A DNA stretch of 64,000 bases from Branchiostoma belcheri (taxonomy: Eukaryota > Chordata > Leptocardii > Amphioxiformes > Branchiostomatidae): contig NW_017804254.1 in the NCBI RefSeq assembly GCF_001625305.1, positions 806,923 through 870,922 of the forward strand. The letters run 5' to 3'. Made by a program: the position numbers and the translations under genes. Positions 58,601 to 64,000 of the stretch are shown in pieces (the stretch's first letter is position 1; the number at the start of each line of letters is the position of its first letter). Below the pieces are notes generated by a model. That model had not been told where the DNA came from and did no database searches. It saw nothing but the letters and a program-made list of their open reading frames with translations.

Positions 58601-61600
58601 GCAACAGCACTGAAGAATGCTCCTAAAGAAAACTTACAGCAGGCAACATCCAAACAGCTGCAAAACTCTCTTACCCAGTCGCCCCTCGCTGGTTCCCTGT
58701 CGTTGGTACTGTAGGTGCGACTCGAACTGCAGTGCACGCTGGGACTGCTGGTTGTCGCGGACTGCGATCTGTTCCAAGTACACCTCATGCAGCCGCTGGT
58801 ACTCCTTCAGCTCACTCAGGGTCCTCTCCAGAGACCTGCAGCAAACACAAACATCTGATACTCTGAACTGTATGTCGGAGGTGGTTGACTGAGAATCTGT
58901 GGTGCCCAAACAGTCAACCAGATCAAGAGATAGACGATGATGATGATGTATGTACAATGTAGTAGTAACATTAACCTTTACCAAACTGACTTATTTCTTA
59001 ATCTTGTTGCCACTGTCACCAACATCTTGGGAAGTACCATACAGGTACTACCTAACAATGAAGGTAGAGGTTTTTTTTTCATTCACTAAAACTTCTTTTA
59101 TTCTATTACTACTATGCTACTTCATATGTAACATCATCAGTATGCATTTAGCCCCATGGGCACGAACATGCAAATAAAGATTACGATTATGAAAACTAAT
59201 GATAGCTCCGAGAAGCAGGAGACAGATTCAGTATAAGCATGAAGACAGAAATGAAAAGCAAATCAAAGGAAAGATCTGGCTCAGACCATCTCAGAGGAGA
59301 GAGACATTGCCTACGTATCAAGCAACAAGTAAAGATAAAAATGTCAGGCTAGGTTTTGTACAGATCACAGATCACTTAGAAAAGATGGTCTTTAACCCCT
59401 GACCTGTGTTGAGCCTCTAGAGCCTTCTCTAGTTTGAAGTGGCACAGCACAGCATGGCGGCGTTTGATGGCGGCGTCAAAGTCCCGCTGTAGCTCGATCG
59501 TCTTGTCGAAACACTCCACGGATCGGTTGTACTCACTCAGCACCTGTAGAGGCATGGTCAACAACAGTCTAGTCCTTCAAAACACAAATTCAACTAGAAA
59601 GGTAACATTTGCAAAACAACTGAATAATGTTTACCTTCGCATATCGTCTGCTCTGCTACACATTCACATATATGGTGGCAGGAGTCTAAATCCCTCCTAC
59701 TATAAAAATGCTACATTATGTAACCCAACACCAGTTACCATGGTGAGAGACAGTCTGGTTCAGGTCATTGACCAGGTCAGTTTTTGGAATAGAAGAAGAA
59801 GAAACAGCAATAACGATATGCTTTCCTTCCGTAAACATATTTAAGAATGGATTCCAGTTAAACCTCCCCCTACTACAAAGCACAAAATTTAACATGCTTT
59901 ACAATTACATTTACTAAGGATGCATTTCATGATCAGTTGAGACCAGATAGACCAGTTCCCCATCGAATACACACAAAAGTTCCAACCATACTTCTCTCAC
60001 ATGGTTGCCAAAGTGTGCATGCCAAAGACGTGTTAAGTGTGATTTTTGGTATTAAGGTTTCTGGATTTGTCAAACCTGCCCATGTTTTTGCACGATACCT
60101 GATATCGTCTGTGTGTGTCATCTAGCACAATGACTTAACAATAGCCCTTCTAGCACAAGGATGAGTCCATAGTTGTCGGAAGTAATTTGGGTGTTCCCGA
60201 ACAATGGTATATAGTGATTGAGAGCGGATTTAGTATGCTAAGCCAGGCTTTGGGGCTTCTGGGTCACTGTCCCGGCCCCATGACCAAAATTGTGATAAAG
60301 CCTTATCAATTTGATACATTGTTTCTTGGATTTTTTTCAGAATAAATATGAAGCAATGGCGAAAAAAAAAAACAGACCTAGGCATCCTATGATAGCCCCA
60401 AATGCTATGATAGGAGCCATGAAGGCAACATGGTCTGTAATTTGAACTTCAAACACAAAGATGGAAAAAAACTGTGAAGAGAACTATGAAGAGAAGGGAC
60501 CTCCTTCAACTGTTGGGGCCAAAATATGAGCATTTTGGAGTTGATTCAGAGGCTGAAATGCTTTTTTTTTTCCAAATCAGAACAAAATGAAGTGGGTGAA
60601 TCCTTGAACCAGCAAATTAAATTGGTGTAGCCTAAGTCAGACTTTTCTTCCTGCCAGACTGCTTTGGGGCATGTCTGTTGAACTTTGGGCTTTAGACAAC
60701 TGCTATTGTCATACATGAAAGGATTTCACAAGTCTGTTTAAAAGGTACAGGCTGTTGGACGTTTGCCCATGTTACTTTGTCTGAATGCTATAATTAGGGC
60801 GTGTTACACTTTTCCCACAAGCATATACACACAGCAGATTTCTACCAGCTTGAGTTGACTCGAAGTCAGCAGTATGTAATGTACAATGTAATACTGTACA
60901 GTGTCTGAAATTGCTTTCTTTGAATTTGATTCACTAATGAGTGTCTGTAATCTAACTTAGAGAAAGAGTGCTTCTTAAATTGAATAGATTTTAATAAAAT
61001 TATAGATTTTTGCTTCATTTTGCTTTAACTGTAATGCTAGGGGAGACTGTGTGGTATATACATGTAGTGTAATAAAATATCATTTCTCCAACCGTGCAAT
61101 GAATTAGCAACAGAAATATGTCAGGGCTCAAAATACCACCTGCGCATATGTAGGTTAATGCAGGTAACACGATGGTCCCGTTGCTATGTTAAAATCCTCG
61201 TTGCTAAGCAAATAGGCCCCGCCCACAACCCGGTGCGCAGTGAGCAGCGGCAGTGTTCAGATAAACAACACAACTTTCGCCCAATATAACGCACGATGCG
61301 ATTATGAAGTTAGAAAAAGAATCACGCACACACACAAAAAAATTAGTTCGCTCCCGATATATGTATAAAATAAGAAATGACAACGTAGAATGCAATTCAA
61401 ATTTCCCGCCGACTGTACGTGCGTACATGAGGTCATTTTGGGTCATTGAACTTTAACCTACCGCTACATTTCGCTAATTTACGCATCAAACATATGTTTT
61501 ATCCATACTGTAAACTTTAGGACCTTTAAATTCCATTTCTCTTGTAGAATTTTTGTTGTCTGTTAGTTTTTAACTTATTTTGTCGATTTTCTAGTATGTT

Positions 61601-63761
61601 TTCTCCCATAATTCCATAACGGTGCAAGAGAATCACGTCATTTTTTTCAAGATGGCGGCCAGATGTTTACTTTTTCGATTGGTGTATTTTTTATAGAATT
61701 CTACCGATAGGATCGGGAGATATTGCTCAACATACATTTTCTGCGTTTTAGTTCAAAATTCACGTGGAACAGAGGGTTTGTTTTAGAGTTATAATGAGGA
61801 CGTCGGTGGAGATCAGAGTGGTTCGTTCTCACCTTCCTCCCGGGAAGGCCAGTGAAATGGAAATTTCGACCAGCGTGGCCCTATTGTTCTCCTCCCGGGC
61901 GCGAGTTTTAAAGACAACAGTGCGTTGGCTCGATGCAAATCAACCCCGATACTGTCCCTTTGAGAAGATTTTCTTTGACAGTTCAAGGAATTTTTCCAGT
62001 CGTATATATCGTATTTATCAGGGAAAGTTCATATTCCCCCAAGTGGACGCCAATCATTGTACCGTGAAAAAGAGAAGTCAAAACTACGTCGCGGTAGCGA
62101 ACGAGAATAAAATTTACTTCCCCACCGTATGTTTTTTTAAGCTTCTTGGCTTATTTGGGCGACATCATATGGTAAATCTAAAACTATCCCCATCCGTTCC
62201 GTCGTGCAACCGTGTCGAAGTCGTCGGTTGGAACCTGAAGCTCCATGGTTTGAAGAAATAATTTTGACAAAAATCACAAAAGCTTTGTGTCGGCACGCGC
62301 GAGTAACTGAAACCATGGAGGTTTTTTTCTACCTCCATGCTGAAACATAGCATCGACAGTGATCGACAAAAAATGGTTGCTAGAGATAGAACGCTGAACA
62401 TTGCCTTGAATGTGTTATTTGGGATTTGAAATGCAGGTAGGTGGATAACCTCCTTAGCTACACGAATTAAAAAAAAGGGGCTGTAGGTTTATAAACTGTG
62501 ACACAAAATGGCGTCGGTTTGTAAACAAAGGAAAAAGGAGGGAACCGGTCTAATCCAGTTATGTTGTGAAAAAAACTCTGGCTTCAGCCGACTTTCTTCT
62601 ACAAAGATTTACTATTATACTTCTACTATTTCTAAAATCTTCTTAGTACGGTTATGTTTTTAGTACGGTCTATGATTTGACTCCAGAACGTTACGATGCA
62701 TTCCCCGTATTAGACGAAGTACTCGGCACGCCGGCCAAACAATCATGGCTTCTGTGCTGTTTCCGCGCCGTAAACCTCGTTTAGTAACAGGTACAACAAG
62801 AATACATGTATAAGCATGTATCTGAATCGTATGTAGTGTGTTTTTGGTAGATGTTCTTGAATAATTACTCGAGTCTGGAATTTTTTAGACATATTCTAGA
62901 TGTTCTGTCATGCAGCCGATGCCGGCGCGTTCCGTGCCGTCTGAAGTATGCAATAGCGCGATCAAGGCCGATTAGACCCGGGGAACTTTAATATCTGTGG
63001 AATTTTTTTAGTGTGTTGAATTACGAAATAAGACAAATTGTAGCACAGTTGCGAATTATTGTTGGTGGCATAAGGAAATTAAACATGGCTTGAATGAGTG
63101 TTGGGGCATTGTTAATTGTGTGAATTAAAGAACAATAGGGGCGGGGAGAGGCGCGCATATGAAAGGACAAGATCGCGGGAAAAAAACAGCGACTCGAAGT
63201 GTCACCAAAACATGCCAAGGCCCCGCCCGCTAAAGCGTGAACCAATCAGCTATTGTTGCCAATAGTGAAATGACTGATTGACACCGATTTCTCATTAATA
63301 TTAATGATTTCCAAGTGAGGATTTTTGATGGCCTTTTTGACCATCGTGTAAAACTGGAGCTGTGCAGGTATTTTTGATGTCTACTTGCACCTTTATTTAC
63401 CTGTCCAAAGTAGTATCCTGTCATAATAGTTTAATTATATGATTTAAGATGGCTCAAATTTTTTTTAATGACTGATATCGATAAAAAATTAGTTGCGCAG
63501 GTAAAATGTTTCTGGTGCATTCTGTGCAATTAATGCAGAACAAAGTATTTCGAGTAGTAACCCAGAAGACTATGAAACTAGATGGCTAACCGGATGGGTC
63601 AGGGCATACTTACAGCATAGACATTTCCCAGGTGGAAATACTTGACGTTGAAGTCGCGGGAAATGTCCAGCGAGGCATGTGTGACGACAGCGGCTTCCTC
63701 CGAGTAGTGCGCCCGGTGTAGGATGTTAGCCAGGTTCAGCAGGGCTACGTCCCTGTGCTCC
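42341..63761 (-). CDS. TTC17: TTC17, tetratricopeptide repeat protein 17 (3' 22 exons, 5' end off window)
   Basis: Twenty-two exons joined on the minus strand give 1,088 residues and the stop codon. All junctions are GT-AG and reading phases agree throughout. The order of landmarks matches vertebrate TTC17: LANILHRAHYSEEAAVV, TLSELKEYQRLHEVYL, TTYLPPENKGF, LFNLAGLYWRVAGN, ASPGWPTPDDCHRIKK, TLDHLDGVANRSSLNY, MAALYWRVEGN, AVEIAPHLVVNHFTLANIY. TTC17 is about 1,140 residues in vertebrates, so roughly the first 250-300 residues are missing beyond the right edge. It is a TPR scaffold reported to promote actin polymerisation and ciliogenesis. Unusual parts are a 117-residue acidic exon (50828-51178) and a 74-residue exon with eight cysteines (51573-51796), which do not match what I recall of the vertebrate protein. 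Confidence 0.95.
42556..42928. mobile_element. MITE with 60-bp terminal inverted repeats
   Basis: The ends are AGACCCATTCGACTTTCACA... and the near-complement ...GTGAAAGTCAAATGGGTCT. About 60 bp pair, including TTACGTCACAGGGGGGACAT with ATGTCCCCCCTGTGACGTA-like segments. A third internal copy of GTCCCCCCTGTGACGTA sits near 42845. There is no coding capacity and no clear target duplication. It lies in the last TTC17 intron. Confidence 0.8.
43215..43375 (+). repeat. LINE 3'-tail-like dispersed repeat, copy 2
   Basis: Contains TAGCCCCATGGGCATGAACA, then AAGTAAAGATT and a TATTATT tail, matching copies at 8040 and 59083. Confidence 0.6.
43941..44316 (-). mobile_element. Full-length tRNA-derived SINE
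   Basis: Read on the minus strand. The tRNA-like head has A box TGTGGCATAGCGGTAG and B box GGGTTTGAACCCC. The body contains CGATCTTGTGCCCTTGAGAA, GTGTAAATGAGTACC and a longer unique 3' part. The tail is (AAAC)n, about seven units at 43941-43968. About 375 bp in all. It lies in the TTC17 intron 64 bp from the donor of the next exon and is in the same orientation as TTC17. Truncated relatives are at 21290, 27455 and 46135. Confidence 0.88.
44380..44523 (-). CDS. TTC17: TTC17 exon 21 (TPR)
   Basis: 48 codons, DVALIGMANIFHRTGLW through TLANIYAAM: two TPR-type helices in the C-terminal module. Phase 0 both ends. Confidence 0.95.
44612..44780 (+). repeat. Long dispersed repeat, copy 2 (fragment)
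   Basis: Shares AAAATGATTAGATTTTGGAC and CCCCCTAGCG with 23863-24780, preceded by similar GATAGATCGTCATAACATTT wording. Confidence 0.5.
45156..45275 (-). CDS. TTC17: TTC17 exon 20 (TPR, YWRV block)
   Basis: 40 codons, NQTSWILLSMAALYWRVEGN, then MAIDCLRQALHF. This is the C-terminal module counterpart of exon 10 (53213-53437). Phase 0. Confidence 0.95.
45302..45480 (+). repeat. Tandem duplication, about 90 bp x 2
   Basis: Both units contain AGTAAAGAAATCAAG followed by CACATRRCATTTCAA-like sequence and CGTTCCATAAAAACT. Non-coding, in a TTC17 intron. Confidence 0.7.
45631..45696 (-). CDS. TTC17: TTC17 exon 19
   Basis: 22 codons, TVGGDMQQAEEVGTRIAKAL then AK, with a strong pyrimidine tract before the acceptor. 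It links the HLDGV segment to the YWRV block. Confidence 0.92.
45884..46049 (-). CDS. TTC17: TTC17 exon 18 (PVCT/HLDGV segment)
   Basis: 55 full codons, containing VEPVCTADVVSMHTLDHLDG and VANRSSLNYGPEL. It starts with one base of a split Asn codon (phase 2 intron). Confidence 0.95.
46135..46220 (-). repeat. tRNA-derived SINE head
   Basis: On the minus strand, AAGTGGTCATGGTTGTTGAC and B box GGGTTCGAATCCC, matching the head of the SINE at 27455-27642. Only the head remains. Confidence 0.65.
46221..46390 (+). repeat. Dispersed repeat with X-box-like palindrome, copy 1
   Basis: Contains GGTCAATGACCTGAACCAG, GTCACCATGGTAAC (46326-46339) and GGATTTAGACTCC in the same order as the inverted copy at 59640-59840. 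No coding content. Confidence 0.65.
46506..46629 (-). CDS. TTC17: TTC17 exon 17 (PGWPTPDDC block)
   Basis: 40 full codons, including THASPGWPTPDDCHRIKK and TSTWLSVTAKDV, a conserved block before the C-terminal module. Phase 1 in, phase 2 out. Confidence 0.95.
46706..48016 (+). pseudogene. RTE-like reverse transcriptase ORF (5'-truncated)
   Basis: 436 open codons on the plus strand, antisense to TTC17. Homology starts near LDTKLREEQAGF (about 46795). Domains: RT with LLINFIDFQKAFDSVH (motif A), SGVRQGCILSPILF (motif B) and LDFADDLAVLSS (motif C), thumb, and a C-terminal block (YGSESWRMTK, LKWLGHVLRM, RGRPKTTWRR). The endonuclease domain is missing. The frame is intact and the stop TAA falls within the first tail repeat, so the copy is probably young. 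The clade is likely RTE-like, but I cannot confirm it. Confidence 0.85.
46765..48029 (+). mobile_element. 5'-truncated RTE-like non-LTR retrotransposon
   Basis: The body is the RT frame above. There is virtually no 3'UTR, and the element ends in about four AAGT units (48011-48027), a microsatellite tail typical of RTE elements rather than poly(A). It inserted in a TTC17 intron between exons 16 and 17. Confidence 0.82.
48150..48285 (-). CDS. TTC17: TTC17 exon 16
   Basis: 45 full codons, low-complexity serine and proline rich (VAVLQDSAPSPSLPVNGPQI). Probably a disordered linker. Good TTTTGTTGCAG acceptor, phase 0 in, phase 1 out. Confidence 0.88.
49025..49129 (-). CDS. TTC17: TTC17 exon 15
   Basis: 35 codons, ITVQVKASDLDQDLLQMG and VVNFEGTVDLDTL. 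The ITVQVK start fits the vertebrate position after a Trp. Phase 0. Confidence 0.92.
49740..49823 (-). CDS. TTC17: TTC17 exon 14
   Basis: 28 codons, GKTMNVHGFRILDQSETIVD, ending NSHW. Phase 0 at both ends. Confidence 0.92.
49924..50142. mobile_element. Fold-back inverted-repeat element
   Basis: About 219 bp that is palindromic nearly end to end: CTTGTTTAAAGTTAAAAC ... GTTTTAACTTCAAACAAG outside, CCAACACAAAG/CTTTGTGTTGG next, and CAGTCACTCTGGTCTT with its complement inside. Single-stranded it would form one long hairpin. In a TTC17 intron. Confidence 0.75.
50828..51178 (-). CDS. TTC17: TTC17 exon 13 (acidic low-complexity)
   Basis: 117 codons, dominated by Glu and Asp (NDEKDEGDKEEDSSGEEQDN; SETGEEEEEVIEAVVDAEL), ending in LTPEGPKGTIKLL. 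A large disordered acidic insert within the TPR protein. Phase 0 at both ends, so it could be skipped without a frame change. Confidence 0.92.
51573..51796 (-). CDS. TTC17: TTC17 exon 12 (cysteine-rich)
   Basis: 74 full codons with eight cysteines spaced C-x10-C-x3-C-x12-C-x10-C-x4-C-x2-C-x14-C, and CQKPACQKCNQPRNG at the centre. This suggests a metal-binding or disulfide module. Phase 1 in, phase 0 out. Confidence 0.92.
52074..52269 (-). CDS. TTC17: TTC17 exon 11 (TPR)
   Basis: 65 full codons. A clear TPR (FTLGTAKAAKGQMEQAMESL, ALDIDPSYTEAFETL) followed by RCYKKFYNV, ending the middle module. Confidence 0.95.
52441..52660 (+). repeat. 23-bp minisatellite and (GTA)n/(GTG)n
   Basis: About six copies of TACTGTAGTTACTGTAGTAG plus TAG, then runs of GTA and GTG. 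Non-coding, in a TTC17 intron. Confidence 0.9.
53213..53437 (-). CDS. TTC17: TTC17 exon 10 (middle module, YWRV block and TPR)
   Basis: 75 codons, LFNLAGLYWRVAGNPYQAIE, DVPLVNMANVLHQIGKVDD, LLHEALRFNDTE. The strongest TPR exon of the gene. Phase 0 both ends. Confidence 0.96.
53438..54981. other. TTC17 intron, no feature seen
   Basis: AT-rich intron sequence. No exon, repeat or RNA gene recognised. Confidence 0.5.
54982..55086 (-). CDS. TTC17: TTC17 exon 9
   Basis: 35 codons, AWRQHATLGTRSEGEIDWSE then ELGRRVDLALRK. The acceptor is TTGTATAG. It precedes the YWRV block in the same way that exon 19 precedes exon 20. Confidence 0.85.
55491..55574 (-). CDS. TTC17: TTC17 exon 8
   Basis: 28 codons, PLILAAYRTTENVHTEEIGQ then RILSAIEK, phase 0, between TGGAAG and GTAGAC. 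EEIGQRILSAIEK parallels EEVGTRIAKALAK of exon 19. Confidence 0.88.
55952..56138 (-). CDS. TTC17: TTC17 exon 7 (PVCT/HVDGV segment)
   Basis: 62 full codons, YKPVCTTVVDLPYTQTAYDH then VDGVGKREKLPKK. The middle-module counterpart of exon 18. Confidence 0.95.
56656..56763 (-). CDS. TTC17: TTC17 exon 6 (PPENKG block)
   Basis: 35 full codons, DPLWPSREECDAKVQRLPGW then TTYLPPENKGF, a block strongly conserved in TTC17. Phase 2 in, phase 2 out. Confidence 0.95.
57200..57330 (-). CDS. TTC17: TTC17 exon 5 (proline-rich linker)
   Basis: 43 full codons, PPLPAQPLPPHGVADSPPVG and TPTPDSAPPADNKLAY: a disordered linker. Acceptor AAACAG has a weak pyrimidine tract. Confidence 0.88.
57502..57881. mobile_element. 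Inverted-repeat element rich in GGTTGCCC words
   Basis: Imperfect inverted ends (CAGTGTACAAAATACTTTTT; GGTATTTTACACGCTGTACA then CTG) with TGCCCAGTGGGCAACC and GGGCAACTGGGCAACC just inside. AGGTTGCCC recurs several times. No frame of note. In a TTC17 intron. Confidence 0.55.
57967..58070 (-). CDS. TTC17: TTC17 exon 4
   Basis: 34 full codons, EDQQQCTMKVEYGKQIVVCN then FSIIPPKVKDTPVL. A minisatellite begins 16 bp upstream of its acceptor (CTGCTCCAG). Confidence 0.92.
58086..58380 (+). repeat. 31-bp minisatellite, about 9.5 copies
   Basis: The unit is CAGGTGCACAACATGGTTAC plus AGGAGACAGCA, with sporadic changes, decaying until about 58510. Because 31 is not a multiple of 3 and no frame has a stop, all three plus-strand frames stay open and spell 31-residue repeats. 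That is an artefact. Confidence 0.93.
58675..58835 (-). CDS. TTC17: TTC17 exon 3 (coiled-coil)
   Basis: 53 full codons, SLERTLSELKEYQRLHEVYL through FESHLQYQRQGTSEG. Charged heptad-like helix following the first TPR module. Phase 2 in, phase 1 out. Confidence 0.95.
59083..59190 (+). repeat. LINE 3'-tail-like dispersed repeat, copy 3
   Basis: Contains TGCATTTAGCCCCATGGGCA, CGAACATGCAAATAAAGATT and a short ATT-type end. Confidence 0.6.
59404..59543 (-). CDS. TTC17: TTC17 exon 2 (TPR)
   Basis: 46 full codons, VLSEYNRSVECFDKTIELQR, DFDAAIKRRHAVLCHFKLEK, LEAQH: the last TPR of the first module. Phase 0 in, phase 2 out. Confidence 0.96.
59640..59840 (-). repeat. Dispersed repeat with X-box-like palindrome, copy 2
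   Basis: Reverse complement of 46221-46390 in outline: GGAGTCTAAATCCCTCC, GTTACCATGGTGAG (59734-59747), CTGGTTCAGGTCATTGACC. Confidence 0.65.
61764..62261 (+). CDS. Unrecognised 165-codon frame in TTC17 intron
   Basis: The longest frame in the intron, opposite in strand to TTC17. I recognise no domain: the sequence is basic, with aromatic stretches (YRIYQGKFIFPQ) and no signal peptide or membrane segment. It begins about 110 bp after an AAGATGGCGGCC YY1-type motif (61651). It may be a real small gene, a retroposed fragment, or chance in a CpG-rich region. Confidence 0.2.
   Translation: MEQRVCFRVIMRTSVEIRVVRSHLPPGKASEMEISTSVALLFSSRARVLKTTVRWLDANQPRYCPFEKIFFDSSRNFSSRIYRIYQGKFIFPQVDANHCTVKKRSQNYVAVANENKIYFPTVCFFKLLGLFGRHHMVNLKLSPSVPSCNRVEVVGWNLKLHGLKK
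63130..63275. promoter_or_regulatory. Promoter-like cluster inside TTC17 intron
   Basis: Within 150 bp there are a GC box (GGGGCGGGG, about 63137), an E2F-type GCGGGAAA (about 63173), a second GC box (CCCCGCCC, about 63221) and two CCAAT boxes (CCAATCAG, about 63242; GCCAATAG, about 63258). No attached coding exon was identified on either strand. Confidence 0.4.
63614..63761 (-). CDS. TTC17: TTC17 exon 1 of those visible (TPR)
   Basis: 49 full codons, EHRDVALLNLANILHRAHYS, EEAAVVTHASLDISRDF, YFHLGNVYA. It starts with the last base of a split codon, so an upstream exon lies beyond 64 kb. Acceptor TTGTAG, donor GTAAGT. Confidence 0.95.
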
Positions 63762-64000
63762 CTACAATACAAGACACTGTGTAAGATACATTTTGCATTG
63801 AATAAAGTAACATGCAGCCCTCTCAAAACAAGCTGGCAACAGGCGAAAATCACTCAAATTTTTGCGCCGCCTACTTTTGTGTAAATTCAACAAAAACATT
63901 GTAGTCTCCATTACAAACCCTTTCATGGCTTACCTGCTACTTTTTTATTACAGTCACCTACTCCAGATTTTTGTGAGAAGGCTGACATGGTATGGATACA

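Larger units (their letters stand above)
59544..63613. other. 4-kb TTC17 intron with promoter-like CpG region
   Basis: 59640-59840 is an inverted copy of the repeat at 46221-46390. About 60.0-61.1 kb is plain AT-rich sequence. From about 61.2 kb the CpG content rises, with GC boxes, an E2F-type site and CCAAT boxes near 63.13-63.27 kb (listed separately) and an open frame at 61764-62261. Confidence 0.5.

Overview
The window reads as animal nuclear DNA: AT-rich, spliced genes with GT-AG introns, SINEs, LINEs, MITEs, microsatellites and a 20-base run of N. A lancelet (amphioxus, Branchiostoma) is the most likely source. This is inferred from tandem LRR-Ig receptor genes, a well conserved TTC17 orthologue and dense short inverted-repeat elements. 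No species can be named from the sequence alone.

Layout. (1) 1-13.1 kb holds almost no recognisable gene: a tRNA-Val(AAC), a small cysteine-rich reading frame near 9.8 kb and old repeats. (2) 13.1 kb has the first coding exon of a tetraspanin (tetraspanin B, minus strand) whose other exons I could not find. (3) 16.6-19.65 kb is a decayed, 5'-truncated LINE. (4) 19.8-29.1 kb is a complete second tetraspanin (tetraspanin A, minus strand). It has seven coding exons, all introns phase 0, 264 residues, and a decayed duplicate of its first exon about 100 bp into intron 1. Several MITEs and SINEs sit in its introns. (5) 30-33.6 kb is mostly non-coding, with a 26-bp minisatellite and a 330-bp trinucleotide array. 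(6) 33.56-42.31 kb is a tandem 4.4-kb duplication. Each unit carries one intronless-coding receptor gene (signal peptide, LRRs, Ig domain, one membrane span, tyrosine-motif tail). (7) 42.34-63.76 kb is the minus-strand TTC17 gene: the last 22 coding exons (1,088 residues) up to the stop codon, with the 5' part beyond the right edge. Its introns contain a full-length tRNA-derived SINE, a truncated RTE-like retroposon, two MITE or fold-back elements, minisatellites and a promoter-like CpG/CCAAT region.

The genes are not an operon-like set. The tetraspanins and LRR-Ig receptors are membrane proteins. TTC17 is a TPR protein that in vertebrates has been linked to actin assembly and ciliogenesis. 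The most original element is the tandem receptor pair. Its cytoplasmic tails contain two copies of a YETIPDYxNAQ motif, which looks like a phosphotyrosine docking site, and copy differences concentrate at exposed LRR positions. The duplication that made the pair ends 36 bp from the TTC17 stop codon and appears to have left an orphan copy of TTC17 3'-flanking sequence between the two receptors.
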